Source: Rhizobium freirei PRF 81 (GTDB lineage: Bacteria > Pseudomonadota > Alphaproteobacteria > Rhizobiales > Rhizobiaceae). Taken from it: a stretch of 64,000 bases of DNA. The stretch lies in contig NZ_AQHN01000005.1 in assembly GCF_000359745.1 (NCBI RefSeq), positions 62,001-126,000 on the forward strand, written 5' to 3'. The position numbers and the translations under genes are program-made. Each line of letters opens with the position of its first letter. Within the stretch, counting starts at the first letter, position 1. The notes below the pieces were generated by a model that made no database searches, had not been told where the DNA came from, and saw only the letters and a program-made list of their open reading frames with translations. Below are positions 35,177-47,233 of the stretch, piece after piece.

Positions 35177-36676
35177 TCAGCCGAACTGCTGCCAGATCGT
35201 CTTGTAATCGCAGTACTTGTCGATCGCGTGCACTGAGCGGTCGCGGCCGAAGCCGGATTGCTTGAAACCGCCGAACGGCGTGGCGAAGTTCGACATGTCG
35301 TAAGTGTTGATCCACACCGTACCGGCATGGATCTCTTCGGAAAAGCGGTGAGCGCGATCCATGTCCTTGGTGAAGACCGCGCCGGCCAGCCCATAGATCG
35401 TGTCGTTAGCGATCTTCAGCGCCTCCTCCTCAGTGTCGAAGGGGATGGCGGCCAGTACGGGCCCGAAGATTTCCTGCCGCGCCAGGCTCATGTCGTTGGT
35501 CATGTCGACGAAGACGCCCGGCGAGACATAGTAGCCGCCGGTTTCGCTCATGACGCGCTCGGCGCCGAAGGCACGGCGCGCGCCTTCCTTCTCGCCGGCT
35601 GCAATCATCGCCAGCACCTTGTTCATATGCTCTTCTTCGATCAGGGCGCCGATCTGCGCCGAGGGATCGAGCGGATGCTTGAGCGCGATATCGGAGCGGG
35701 TCACCGCCTCGATCTTTGCGATCAGTCTGTCCTGCACCGAACGCTGCACGATAAGGCGCGTCGAGGCATGGCAGGTCTCGCCAGAATTGTAGAAGCAGCC
35801 CCAGGCAGCCGCGACGGCAGCGGCGTCGAGATCGGCGTCTTCGAACACGACGAGCGGCGACTTGCCGCCGAGCTCCAGCGCCACGCGCTTGACGTTCGAT
35901 TGCGCTGCATAGCCCATGATCAGCTTGCCGACTTCGGTCGAGCCGGTAAAGGCGATCATGTCGACATCCATGTGCAGCGCCAGCGGTTTGCCGGTCTCCT
36001 CGCCATAGCCCGTGACAACGTTGAAGACGCCTGCTGGCAGGCCAGCTTCCACTGCGAGTTCGGCAAGACGGATCGCCGAAAGCGAGGACTGCTCCGCTGG
36101 CTTCAATACGACGGAATTGCCGGCCGCGATCGCCGGCCCCAGCTTCCAGGCATCGATGATCATCGGATAGTTCCAGGGCGTGATTGCCCCAATGACACCG
36201 AGCGGCACCTTGCGTACCAGCGCCCGCGCATTCGGGCCGGTCGGCGCAATCTCGTCATACATCTTGTCGATCATTTCGCCGTAGAACTGGATGCCTTCGG
36301 CGCAGAGACGCACGTCGACACCAAGCGACGCCATGACCGGCTTGCCGACATCGATCGTCTCCAGCATGGCAAGCTCATCGCCGTGGGCGCGAATGAGCTC
36401 GGCCCATTTCAGCATGACCTTCTTCTTTTCGAGCGGCTCCTCCTTGCGCCACACGCCACTTTCGAAGGCAGCACGGGCAGAGGCGACCGCAGCATCGACA
36501 TCGGCGGCATTGCCGCGCGCGAGTTCGGCTCCAGGCTTGCCGTCCATCGGCCGGATGCGGGTGAAAGTCTCACCCGAGATGGCGGCGCGATGAGCACCAT
36601 TTATGAAGTGCCGGCCTTCAGGCTTCAGGCCGGAGAGAACGCTTTCCCAATAGTCGCGCGTATAGTTCTTGGTCAT
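35177..36676 (-). CDS. NAD(P)-dependent aldehyde dehydrogenase
   Basis: A 499-residue aldehyde dehydrogenase with N169 (TPWNYP), general base E268 (ELGGKSP) and nucleophile C302 (NSGETCHAST). It is closest in look to betaine/gamma-glutamyl-aminobutyraldehyde-type enzymes. I start at MTKNYTRDYW (36676), 1 nt after the alcohol dehydrogenase stop, which indicates coupled translation. It would oxidise the aldehyde made by the upstream iron alcohol dehydrogenase. Confidence 0.9.
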   Translation of the reverse strand: MTKNYTRDYWESVLSGLKPEGRHFINGAHRAAISGETFTRIRPMDGKPGAELARGNAADVDAAVASARAAFESGVWRKEEPLEKKKVMLKWAELIRAHGDELAMLETIDVGKPVMASLGVDVRLCAEGIQFYGEMIDKMYDEIAPTGPNARALVRKVPLGVIGAITPWNYPMIIDAWKLGPAIAAGNSVVLKPAEQSSLSAIRLAELAVEAGLPAGVFNVVTGYGEETGKPLALHMDVDMIAFTGSTEVGKLIMGYAAQSNVKRVALELGGKSPLVVFEDADLDAAAVAAAWGCFYNSGETCHASTRLIVQRSVQDRLIAKIEAVTRSDIALKHPLDPSAQIGALIEEEHMNKVLAMIAAGEKEGARRAFGAERVMSETGGYYVSPGVFVDMTNDMSLARQEIFGPVLAAIPFDTEEEALKIANDTIYGLAGAVFTKDMDRAHRFSEEIHAGTVWINTYDMSNFATPFGGFKQSGFGRDRSVHAIDKYCDYKTIWQQFG

Positions 36677-36677
36677 C

Positions 36678-37862
36678 TCAGATTCCTTTCGGCAGCGCCA
36701 TGATGGCGGCGGCAAAGCGGTCGATGTCCGCATCCGTCACGTCGCGGATCGTCGAGCGCCGCATGGGCTGGTTTTCCGGCGCACGCATTTCGCGGGCGAG
36801 GTCTGCGTCATCGAAGGGCTTGAAGGCTGACGGCAACGATCGCGTGATCCCGCAGCGATCCATCCAGCCGGAGACGAAGGCGGGAAGCTGCGCAGCATTG
36901 TCGAGGCCACAAGCCTTGGCGGCAGCATTCAGCTCCGCCGTATTGGCTTCCACAAGCCAGCTAAGCGTCACTTCGAAGCCGAGCGCGGTCGCAAGACCGT
37001 GATGAACGGGGCCGAGGCCGGCGAGAGCATGGCTGACATTGTGCGCGATCGCCGTGCCGCAATTATCGATGGCGATGCCGGCAAAGCAGGAGCCGAGCAG
37101 CACGTCGCCGCGCGCCGCCATATTCTCGGGCTGCTTGACGGCCGTTTCCAACGCGCCGGTCAGCAGCCGCAGCGCCTGATGGGCATAGAATTGCGCGCCG
37201 CGATGCGTGTTGCGGTTCGTGGCCGCCTCAAAAGCATGAATGAAGGCATCGAGGCCGCACCATGCCGTCAGGTTGGCAGGCAGGGTCTTCGTCAGCGCAG
37301 GGTCGAGAATGACGAGATCAGCCTTTGTCTCCGGTCCCCAGATCCAGAGCTTCTTGCCTTCCGGTCCGGCAAAGATATTCGTTGCAGATGTCTCCGAGCC
37401 CGTGCCGGCGGTCGTCGGGATCATGATCTTCTTCAGCGGATTCTTCGGCAGCGGGTTGGCCGCCAGCGCATAGTGCATCGGATCCTCGCCCGAAGCGATG
37501 CAGCAGGCGACGACCTTGCCGATATCAAGCGCCGAACCGCCGCCGACGCCGATCACCATATCCGCGCCCCGCCCTGCCGCGATCGCCGCATGCAGATGCG
37601 CAAGCTTCGGCTCACCGGCGAAATCGGAAAAGACCTGCGTCTTCACGCCCGCTTCGGCAAGCTCGCCGCTGATTTTGGCCGCAAGACCGGACTGCGCCAG
37701 GAAGGCATCGATGACGAGCAGAGCGGCACCAACGCCATCGAAGGATTTAACCGCCGCGGGAAGGCCGGAGAGGGCCCCGTCACCGAAACGAATGTCTGGA
37801 ATGGCGGAAATGGAAAAGGACACGAGGGATCCCCTTGGAAGAGCGGCTGAAAATGATGTCAT
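36678..37862 (-). CDS. Iron-containing alcohol dehydrogenase
   Basis: A group III iron-dependent alcohol dehydrogenase of up to 394 residues. The NAD-binding motif is GVGGGSALDIGK. The metal-site segments are GLDAFIHAFEA, HNVSHALAGLGPVHHG and the family TAGTGSE. Two starts are possible: ATG 37862 with no ribosome site, or GTG 37823 preceded by AGGGGA at 6 nt; I find the GTG quite likely. First gene of the ADH-ALDH-enolase operon, divergent from a LysR gene. Confidence 0.88.
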   Translation of the reverse strand: MTSFSAALPRGSLVSFSISAIPDIRFGDGALSGLPAAVKSFDGVGAALLVIDAFLAQSGLAAKISGELAEAGVKTQVFSDFAGEPKLAHLHAAIAAGRGADMVIGVGGGSALDIGKVVACCIASGEDPMHYALAANPLPKNPLKKIMIPTTAGTGSETSATNIFAGPEGKKLWIWGPETKADLVILDPALTKTLPANLTAWCGLDAFIHAFEAATNRNTHRGAQFYAHQALRLLTGALETAVKQPENMAARGDVLLGSCFAGIAIDNCGTAIAHNVSHALAGLGPVHHGLATALGFEVTLSWLVEANTAELNAAAKACGLDNAAQLPAFVSGWMDRCGITRSLPSAFKPFDDADLAREMRAPENQPMRRSTIRDVTDADIDRFAAAIMALPKGI

Positions 37863-37878
37863 AATCGTGCATCACAAT

Positions 37879-37926
37879 TTCAGATCTTCAAATCCGGGCA
37901 ATTATCAGGAATATTGATGATCTGAA
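37879..37926. promoter_or_regulatory. Candidate LysR operator in the divergent spacer
   Basis: Two 13-bp arms, TTCAGATCTTCAA (37879-37891) and TTGATGATCTGAA (37914-37926), form an inverted repeat with one mismatch around a 22-bp centre. It lies between the divergent LysR and alcohol dehydrogenase genes, where a LysR protein would control both. Confidence 0.55.
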
Positions 37927-37940
37927 GTTATGGAGAGCCG

Positions 37941-38846
37941 ATGCTAGAGAAAATACCGCTGGAGGCCTTCCGCGTCTTCGACGCGGCCGCGCGCGCCATG
38001 AATTTTTCCCGAGCCGGCCGGGAGCTGAATATCACCCAGGCCGCCGTCAGCCGCCGCATCAAGGGGCTTGAGGATCACCTCGGCGCAACGCTGTTTACCC
38101 GGCGCGGCCGAAATCTGGCGCTCACGCCGGATGGCGAGCGGTTGTTCCAGCGCGTGCGCGCCACGCTGGAGTATCTGGAAGAAAGCCTGGAGCCCTTTCG
38201 CGCCGGAACCGGCGAAATCATTTCCATTGCGGCCAGCGGCTCAATCTCGCATCTCTGGCTCGGGCAGAGGCTTAGGGATTTCGGCAAGGAAAGCCCCGGC
38301 ATCTCGGTGCGCCTGCTGACGACGGACGTCCATTCCGAACTAGCCTCGGAGAACAACGACCTCATCATCATCTATTCCACGGGTGAGCATCCGCGCTGGA
38401 ACCTGACGCCGCTGATGAAGGAAGTGCTGGTGCCGATCGCCTCGCCGGACTATCTGGCGACCCGCGGCCTCGACGCGCAAGCGCTGACGGCGGTCGATAT
38501 CGCCGGACTCGATCTGATCGACTATGAGCGCGCCAACGCCCACTGGATCAGTTTCCGCCAATGGTTCGGTCGCATCGGCGACCCGTTGAAAGGCAAGCTG
38601 CCGCGACCGCGGCTTTCCTTCTCGACCTATATCATGGCGGTGGAAGCAGCACTCAGGGGCGAAGGCATAGCGCTCGGCAGCCTCGGCCTCATCGAAGAAT
38701 ATCTGCAGTCCGGCGCGCTCGTCGCTATCGGCAACGACCGCGTGGAGAGCGGCTTCGGATATTATCTCGGCGCCCCGCGCTTCCGGTCGCTGTCTCCCGA
38801 AGCAGTCCAGTTGCATCGGTTCCTGCTGCGGGGGCAACAGGCTTGA
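37941..38846 (+). CDS. LysR-family (GcvA-like) regulator of the adjacent ADH-ALDH operon
   Basis: A 301-residue LysR-type regulator whose N-terminus LEAFRVFDAAARAMNFSRAG and the helix NITQAAVSRRIKGLEDHLG resemble GcvA-type members. It diverges from the alcohol dehydrogenase operon across 78 nt that contain a large inverted repeat. Control of that operon is inferred from position. Confidence 0.88.
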   Translation: MLEKIPLEAFRVFDAAARAMNFSRAGRELNITQAAVSRRIKGLEDHLGATLFTRRGRNLALTPDGERLFQRVRATLEYLEESLEPFRAGTGEIISIAASGSISHLWLGQRLRDFGKESPGISVRLLTTDVHSELASENNDLIIIYSTGEHPRWNLTPLMKEVLVPIASPDYLATRGLDAQALTAVDIAGLDLIDYERANAHWISFRQWFGRIGDPLKGKLPRPRLSFSTYIMAVEAALRGEGIALGSLGLIEEYLQSGALVAIGNDRVESGFGYYLGAPRFRSLSPEAVQLHRFLLRGQQA

Positions 38847-38910
38847 TGCGATTTGAGAGCGAATATTCCGCTGCCTCCGCTTCGCGAAGTGGGAGTTACA
38901 GCCGCTCGCC

Positions 38911-39035
38911 ATCCGCCCTCGTGGTTCGAGGCTACAGCCCCCCTTCGACAAGCTCAAGGTGCTTTCGCACCTCACCATGGGGACTGGTCTTGCGTGCCTC
39001 GCCACCGGGCATGCTGCACCTCATGTGAGGTGCAG
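38911..39035. repeat. Mosaic palindromic repeats in the lysR-atpC spacer
   Basis: The 396-nt gap 38847-39242 has no convincing gene. It holds CCGCCCTCGTGGTTCGAGG, CCCTTCGACAAGCTC and CACCTCACCATGG, blocks shared with the 19384-19530 spacer, partly in reverse. Next comes a perfect 22-bp palindrome of CTGCACCTCA/TGAGGTGCAG around TG (39014-39035), which could also act as the lysR terminator. Confidence 0.5.
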
Positions 39036-39186
39036 CGCCGTTAAGCGGAGCGAAAACGGTAATGCCTCGAACCGCGGGGTCGCCCGGGTTTGCGCCGGAT
39101 GTTGCTCAACCCTGTGATCCGCTGCGTCTCACCCTGAAGTCAGCAGCCGAAGCCTCGAAGGGAGAGGATTGCCTGCGGACCTTCCA

Positions 39187-39214
39187 ACAAAAAAGCGGCC
39201 CAAAGGACCGCTTT
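39187..39214 (-). terminator. Rho-independent terminator of the atp operon
   Basis: On the minus strand a stem of about 10 bp with one G-T wobble (AAAGCGGTCC/GGGCCGCTTT, 39192-39214) is followed by a run of T. It lies 29 nt past the atpC stop. Confidence 0.85.
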
Positions 39215-39242
39215 CGTCTCAATCATCACTATCCGGATCGCA

Positions 39243-39650
39243 TCAATCCTGCGGGATCGAGCCGCGTAGATGCGAGAGTTCCATGATGAAATGCTCCAGG
39301 CGCGACTTGTGCTCATGATGCAGCGCATCTTCAAGTTCGGCCTTGGCGGCATTGATGCGGCGGTCCAGCTCGTCGCGGCTCATGTCCTTAACAGGAACGG
39401 CGGATTCGGCGAGCAGCGTGCAGCCGGTCGGCAGGATATCGGCAAAGCCACCGAAAACGACGTAATCCTGCTTGCTGCCCGAAGCCGAATGCACCTTGAC
39501 GAGGCCCGGCTTGATGGTGGTCATGGTCGGCGCATGATGTGCCATGACGGTCATCTCGCCTTCGGTCGCGGGGATGACGACATCGATGACCTGTTCCGAT
39601 AGCAGCAGGCGCTCCGGAGAAACCAGTTCGAAATTGAAATTGTCAGCCAT
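39243..39650 (-). CDS. atpC: ATP synthase F1 epsilon subunit
   Basis: A 135-residue epsilon subunit of the F1 central stalk. The N-terminal sandwich includes VIPATEGEMTVMAHHAPT, and helices follow. Couples rotation and inhibits hydrolysis. Last gene of atpHAGDC, 77 nt after atpD. Confidence 0.96.
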   Translation of the reverse strand: MADNFNFELVSPERLLLSEQVIDVVIPATEGEMTVMAHHAPTMTTIKPGLVKVHSASGSKQDYVVFGGFADILPTGCTLLAESAVPVKDMSRDELDRRINAAKAELEDALHHEHKSRLEHFIMELSHLRGSIPQD

Positions 39651-39727
39651 GGCCCGTCACTTCTCGATTGTCTTATTCGCAAGGCAAGGGCGCGCGGGCA
39701 ATGCCGCGCGCCGATGGATTGGCCTGA

Positions 39728-42066
<2,339 letters not shown>

Positions 42067-42094
42067 CCTTGGTCCGTCCTAGAGCTTAGCCCGA

Positions 42095-43624
42095 TTACGC
42101 GAAAGACTTGACGAAGCTGTCGAGAGCAGCGGTGAGCTTGCCCTTCGTTGCGTCGCTGATAGCCTTTTCGGTGCGGATGGTGTCGAGGATTTCCTTACCT
42201 TCCGAGCGGAGGTACGACAGCAGGCCCTGCTCGAACTTGCCGACCTGGTTGACGGGCAGCTTGTCGAGATAGCCATTGACGCCGGCGAAGATCACAGCAA
42301 CCTGCTCTTCCGTCTTCAGCGGCGAGAACTGCGGCTGCTTCAGGAGTTCCGTCAGGCGCGAACCGCGGTTCAGCAGGCGCTGCGTTGCAGCATCGAGGTC
42401 GGAACCGAACTGGGCGAAGGCGGCCATTTCGCGATACTGGGCAAGCTCGCCCTTGATCGAACCGGCAACCTGCTTCATCGCCTTGATCTGAGCGGACGAG
42501 CCGACGCGCGAAACCGACAGACCGACGTTAACGGCCGGACGGATACCCTGGTAGAACAGGTCGGTTTCGAGGAAGATCTGGCCGTCGGTGATCGAGATCA
42601 CGTTGGTCGGAATGAAGGCCGAAACGTCGTTACCCTGCGTTTCGATGACCGGAAGAGCGGTCAGCGAACCGGCGCCCTTATCGTCGTTCATCTTTGCAGC
42701 GCGCTCGAGGAGACGCGAATGCAGGTAGAAAACGTCGCCCGGGTAAGCTTCGCGGCCCGGCGGGCGGCGCAGCAGAAGCGACATCTGGCGGTAGGAAACG
42801 GCCTGCTTGGAAAGGTCGTCGTAGCCGATCAGGGCATGCTGAGCATTGTCGCGGAAGTATTCGCCCATGGCGCAGCCGGCAAACGGTGCGAGGAACTGCA
42901 TCGGAGCCGGATCGGAAGCGGTCGCGGCGACGATGATCGAGTACTTCAATGCGCCGCGCTCTTCGAGCACCTTGACGAACTGGGCGACGGTCGAACGCTT
43001 CTGGCCGACGGCGACGTAGACGCAGTACAGCTTTTCGCTGTCCGGACCAGCATCGTGGATGGCCTTCTGGTTCAGGATCGTGTCGAGAATGATGGCGGTC
43101 TTGCCGGTCTGGCGGTCGCCGATGACAAGCTCGCGCTGGCCGCGGCCAACCGGGATCAGAGCGTCGATGGCCTTGAGGCCGGTCGACATCGGCTCATGAA
43201 CCGACTTGCGCGGGATGATGCCCGGAGCCTTGACGTCGACGCGCGAACGGCGGGTCGCGTTGATCGGGCCCTTGCCGTCGATCGGGTTGCCGAGAGCGTC
43301 GACAACGCGGCCGAGCAGTTCCGGACCAACCGGAACGTCAACGATGGCGCCCGTACGCTTGACGGTGTCGCCTTCCTTGATGTCGCGGTCGGAGCCGAAG
43401 ATAACCACACCGACGTTGTCGGCTTCGAGGTTCAGAGCCATACCGCGGATGCCGCCGGGGAATTCGACCATTTCGCCGGCCTGGACGTTGTCCAGACCGT
43501 AGACGCGGGCGATACCGTCACCGACGGAGAGAACCTGGCCGACTTCGGAGACTTCAGCTTCCTTGCCGAAGTTTTTGATCTGATCTTTCAGAATTGCGGA
43601 AATTTCCGCGGCGCGGATATCCAT
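42095..43624 (-). CDS. atpA: ATP synthase F1 alpha subunit
   Basis: A 509-residue non-catalytic nucleotide-binding subunit with the P-loop GDRQTGKT at 169-176 and the [11 protein letters not shown] signature. Its ATG shares one base with the atpH stop (TGATG), so translation is coupled. Confidence 0.99.
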   Translation of the reverse strand: MDIRAAEISAILKDQIKNFGKEAEVSEVGQVLSVGDGIARVYGLDNVQAGEMVEFPGGIRGMALNLEADNVGVVIFGSDRDIKEGDTVKRTGAIVDVPVGPELLGRVVDALGNPIDGKGPINATRRSRVDVKAPGIIPRKSVHEPMSTGLKAIDALIPVGRGQRELVIGDRQTGKTAIILDTILNQKAIHDAGPDSEKLYCVYVAVGQKRSTVAQFVKVLEERGALKYSIIVAATASDPAPMQFLAPFAGCAMGEYFRDNAQHALIGYDDLSKQAVSYRQMSLLLRRPPGREAYPGDVFYLHSRLLERAAKMNDDKGAGSLTALPVIETQGNDVSAFIPTNVISITDGQIFLETDLFYQGIRPAVNVGLSVSRVGSSAQIKAMKQVAGSIKGELAQYREMAAFAQFGSDLDAATQRLLNRGSRLTELLKQPQFSPLKTEEQVAVIFAGVNGYLDKLPVNQVGKFEQGLLSYLRSEGKEILDTIRTEKAISDATKGKLTAALDSFVKSFA

Positions 43625-44190
43625 CAGCCGACCTCTTTCAATGCAAGCTTAAGGGTGGAGAGTTTGGTGCGAAGGGACGTATCGATCTGGCGGGAACCGA
43701 CCTTGACGATCAGACCACCGAGGATCGAAGGATCGACCGTGACGGCAATTGCCACATCCTTGCCGGTGACGCCCTTCAGCGCCGCCTTCAATTCATCTTC
43801 CTGCGCCGGAGTGAGCGCATGGGCCGAGGTGACCTCGGCTGAAATCTCGCCGCGATGCTTGGCGGCGATGATGCGGAAAGCCTTGATCATGCCCGGCAGC
43901 GCGAAAAGGCGCCGGTTGCTGGCCACAAGCTTCAGAAAATTGGTGACATAGGCACCGAAGCCGGCCTTCGTTGCCAGCGCCTGGATCGCGCCGACCTGCT
44001 CATCGGCCGAAAAGACCGGGCTGAGAACGAAACGCTTCAGATCGTCGCTCTCATCGAGCATGGCTTGGAACCGATCGAGATCGGCAGTCACTGCCGGCAC
44101 TGTACCCTCTTCAAGGGCCAACTCGAACAGCGACGAGGCATATCGTTCTGCAACGCCAGAAACATGCTGGGATGTGTCTGCCACGGGCAC
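43624..44190 (-). CDS. atpH: ATP synthase F1 delta subunit
   Basis: A 188-residue delta subunit of the peripheral stalk. I start at GTG 44190 ([13 protein letters not shown]), preceded by AGGGAA; the rhizobial family begins at this residue and has about 188 residues. An upstream ATG at 44208 would add six residues without a better site. First gene of atpHAGDC. The F0 genes are elsewhere, as is normal in alphaproteobacteria. Confidence 0.94.
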   Translation of the reverse strand: MPVADTSQHVSGVAERYASSLFELALEEGTVPAVTADLDRFQAMLDESDDLKRFVLSPVFSADEQVGAIQALATKAGFGAYVTNFLKLVASNRRLFALPGMIKAFRIIAAKHRGEISAEVTSAHALTPAQEDELKAALKGVTGKDVAIAVTVDPSILGGLIVKVGSRQIDTSLRTKLSTLKLALKEVG

Positions 44191-44280
44191 AAAATTCCCT
44201 GATTTCAACCCAAGAACCCGACTCCCGGATGACGGAAGCCATATGCCCTTGAATTCGTTTTGATTTCCCCCAGAAATCAG

Positions 44281-44296
44281 CAGGAGCGCGCTCCTG
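44281..44296. repeat. Perfect 16-bp palindrome in the atp leader
   Basis: CAGGAGCGCGCTCCTG is fully self-complementary and lies about 90 nt upstream of atpH. A second hairpin, GCGTATTC/GAATACGC with a 3-nt loop, is at 44350-44368. They may be leader structures or protein sites; function unknown. Nothing else is evident in the 262-nt gap 44191-44452. Confidence 0.4.
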
Positions 44297-44452
44297 CCTC
44301 ATCCGAAATTCGGGGTTCGTCTAACATAGGATATTGAGACTCGCAACACGCGTATTCGCCGAATACGCCATTCGGGCGAATTTATGATGGCAAAAATTCA
44401 AAAGCATGGGGATAGCGCGGGCAAATGAGGCCGCGCCGAAGCGATTTTCGGC

Positions 44453-44836
44453 TCAAATATAACCTAACCCGTACAGAAAAGGTAGCGCGGCAAGAATCGC
44501 CTGCACAACCAGAAGGAGAAGACTGAAGATCACACTGCCGCGGTCGGACATGAGCGCGAGAATACGACCGAACGCCGCGACGCCGAAGGAAGCACCAAGC
44601 GCAAGATAGATCATCGGCTGCGCAAGCAGGATCGCCATCAGCCCGAAACCGAGCATGAAGCCGCCGGCAGAACGAGCCTCGCCATAGGCATCGGATCGCC
44701 CTTCCTTCACCTGAAGCTTGAGGATGCGGTAGGTGTAGCCCGGCGCGAACATCAGGAAGAGGCCGATCAGTGCCGTGACGGCGGCCGAACAGTAGGCGAG
44801 CCGCTCGCCGAATTCGGTCGGAAAATAAAGCTCCAT
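44453..44836 (-). CDS. Small membrane protein (DUF4345-like)
   Basis: A 127-residue protein with four predicted membrane helices, around residues 13-32, 55-73, 76-92 and 101-122. GGFMLGFGLMAILL and the overall layout resemble DUF4345, although I cannot confirm this without a profile search. Function unknown. It is flanked by priA upstream and atpH downstream on the same strand, with spacers large enough for separate transcription. Confidence 0.65.
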   Translation of the reverse strand: MELYFPTEFGERLAYCSAAVTALIGLFLMFAPGYTYRILKLQVKEGRSDAYGEARSAGGFMLGFGLMAILLAQPMIYLALGASFGVAAFGRILALMSDRGSVIFSLLLLVVQAILAALPFLYGLGYI

Positions 44837-44944
44837 CGGTCGCCCCCAAAAAGTCAGCCGCGCAAATCACATAAGTGAGACGGCGACTTATGGCATGATC
44901 CGATCAGACAGGGAAAGGCGCAGTCAAGATATCTGCCGCATCAA

Positions 44945-47176
44945 TCACAGAAAGCTTTGCGGATCGATATCGAGCTGCACCTGTACGGAGCCGCGTTCCT
45001 TCGGCGACTGCGCCAGCATCGCTCGAAGGAAGCCCTGCATGTCGGAATTGCGCCGGCCATGCACCAGCAGGCGGAAGCGATGCCGCCCGCGCACGAGCGC
45101 GATCGGCGCCTCGGCCGGGCCGAGTACCGATATGCCCGAGACCTGTGGCGCCGCATTGCGCATGCCGCGGGCGTGCGTCTCGGCATCCTGCCTGCTGTCG
45201 GCCGAGACGATGATTGAGGCGAGCCGGCCGAAGGGCGGCAATATCGCCCTTTCACGCTCCACAATCTCGCGCTCGTAAAAGGCGCCGGCATCGCCGGAGA
45301 CGATCGCCTGCATCACGGGATGCTGCGGCTGGTAGGTCTGCAGCAATCCGTGGCTCTTCAGGCCCGTTCGCCCGGCGCGGCCCGTCACCTGCGACAGAAG
45401 CTGGAATGTGCGCTCGGCGGCGCGCGGATCGCCATTGGCAAGGCCGAGATCGGCGTCGACGATGCCGACCAGCGTCATCAGCGGAAAATTATGGCCCTTG
45501 GCGACGAGCTGCGTGCCGATGACGATATCCGCCTCGCCCTTGGCGATGGCATCGAGCTCCAGCCTCAGCCGCTTGACGCCACCCATGATGTCGGAAGACA
45601 GCATGATCGTCCGCGCTTCGGGGAAGTGACGCTCCACTTCCTCGGCAATACGCTCGACGCCCGGCCCGCAAGCAACGAGATGGTCGAGCGTGCCGCATTC
45701 CGGGCAGGCCTCCGGCGTGCGCTCGGCATAGCCGCATTGATGGCACTGGATCTGGCCGCGAAACCGGTGCTCCACCAGCCAGCTCGAACATTGCGGGCAC
45801 TGGAAGCGATGGCCGCAGACGCGGCAGAGCGTCAGCGGCGCATAGCCGCGCCGGTTGAGGAACAGCAGCGCCTGCTCGCCCTTGGCAACCGTCTTGCCGA
45901 TCGCGCGGAGTAAGACCGGCGAAAGGAAGCCGCCGCGCTCCGGCGCATGCCGGCGCATGTCGATCAGATGCAGATCGGGAAGTGCGGCATCGCCAAAGCG
46001 CGTCGGCAGGTGAATGGTGGTGTAGCGCCCGCTCTGGCCGTTGACCTGGCTTTCGACGGAAGGCGTGGCCGACACCAGCACCACGGGGAAATCGCCGATG
46101 CGGCCGCGCACCACGGCCATATCGCGCGCATTGTAATAGACGCGATCCTCCTGCTTGTAGGCAGGGTCATGCTCTTCGTCGACGATGATCAGGCCGAGAT
46201 CCTCGAAGGGCAGGAACAGCGCCGAGCGAGCGCCGGCCACGACCCTGACCTCGCCGGTGACAGCCTGACGCCAGACCTTTTCCCGAATCTTCGGCGCAAG
46301 ATCGGAATGCCATTCGGCCGGCTTGGCGCCGAAGCGATCCTGAAAGCGTTCGAGAAAGCTTGCCGTCAGCGCGATCTCCGGCAACAGGATCAGCACCTGC
46401 TTGCCGCGCCTCAGCGTTTCGGCAATAGCCTCGAAATAGACCTCCGTCTTGCCGGAACCGGTAACGCCGTCGATCAGCGAAACCGCGAACTCACCCTCGC
46501 GCACATCGGCCAATATCTCGTCAGCCGCCTGCCTCTGCGGCCCTTCCAGCCGCGACGGGATGAATTCGGGATCGGGCTTGGCAACAACGGGCGGCGGCGG
46601 CAGAAAGATCGTCTCGAAAATACCCTGCGAGATCAACCCGTCGACGACGCTGGTGGAAACGCCGGCCGCATGCGCGAGGCCGATGCGCGTCCACGAAAGC
46701 CCGTCGGAGGCAATCTCCATGACCTTGGCGCGCGCCGGCGTCAGCCGCTCCGGCTGCCCGCCGACGAAGCGTAACCCTTCCACCATCGGCTCGGGATCGA
46801 AGGCGGCCGGCGCCCGGAGCGCCATCCGCGCCACCAGCCCCGGCGGCGACAGCGTATAGCCGGCAACCCAATCGATGAAATCGCGCATATGCTTGCCGAG
46901 CGGCGGGCAATCGAACACATGGCTGATCGGCCGAAGCTTCTTCGGATCGACACCGCCATCGTCCTCGCCATCCCAGACAACGCCGATGACCTGCCGCGGC
47001 CCAAGCGGCACCTGCACGACCGACCCCGGCTCCACCGCCATACCCTCGGGCACGGAATAGGAATAGGCCCTCGGCGCCGGCATCGGCACGAGAACAGGAA
47101 CCGTATGGCTCATCACAGGTTTTGCGGGCGCCGCCTCGAAAAGCGCACCGAACAGATCGGAAGAATCTTTGCTCAT
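44945..47176 (-). CDS. priA: Primosomal replication-restart helicase PriA
   Basis: A 743-residue 3'-5' helicase that reloads the replisome at stalled forks. The Walker A motif GVTGSGKT is at 237-244 and DEEH at 333-336. A zinc-binding cysteine cluster (CRVCGHRFQCPQC and CHQCGYAERTPEACPECG) lies near 450-500, then motif VI QVTGRAGR. I start at ATG 47176 (MSKDSSDLF); a TTG start 10 codons upstream is possible but unsupported. Confidence 0.97.
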   Translation of the reverse strand: MSKDSSDLFGALFEAAPAKPVMSHTVPVLVPMPAPRAYSYSVPEGMAVEPGSVVQVPLGPRQVIGVVWDGEDDGGVDPKKLRPISHVFDCPPLGKHMRDFIDWVAGYTLSPPGLVARMALRAPAAFDPEPMVEGLRFVGGQPERLTPARAKVMEIASDGLSWTRIGLAHAAGVSTSVVDGLISQGIFETIFLPPPPVVAKPDPEFIPSRLEGPQRQAADEILADVREGEFAVSLIDGVTGSGKTEVYFEAIAETLRRGKQVLILLPEIALTASFLERFQDRFGAKPAEWHSDLAPKIREKVWRQAVTGEVRVVAGARSALFLPFEDLGLIIVDEEHDPAYKQEDRVYYNARDMAVVRGRIGDFPVVLVSATPSVESQVNGQSGRYTTIHLPTRFGDAALPDLHLIDMRRHAPERGGFLSPVLLRAIGKTVAKGEQALLFLNRRGYAPLTLCRVCGHRFQCPQCSSWLVEHRFRGQIQCHQCGYAERTPEACPECGTLDHLVACGPGVERIAEEVERHFPEARTIMLSSDIMGGVKRLRLELDAIAKGEADIVIGTQLVAKGHNFPLMTLVGIVDADLGLANGDPRAAERTFQLLSQVTGRAGRTGLKSHGLLQTYQPQHPVMQAIVSGDAGAFYEREIVERERAILPPFGRLASIIVSADSRQDAETHARGMRNAAPQVSGISVLGPAEAPIALVRGRHRFRLLVHGRRNSDMQGFLRAMLAQSPKERGSVQVQLDIDPQSFL

Positions 47177-47233
47177 TGCGCCAGACCATGCCTTGGACGA
47201 ACGCAAAAGAAAACCCGCATTGCCGGATTGCCG

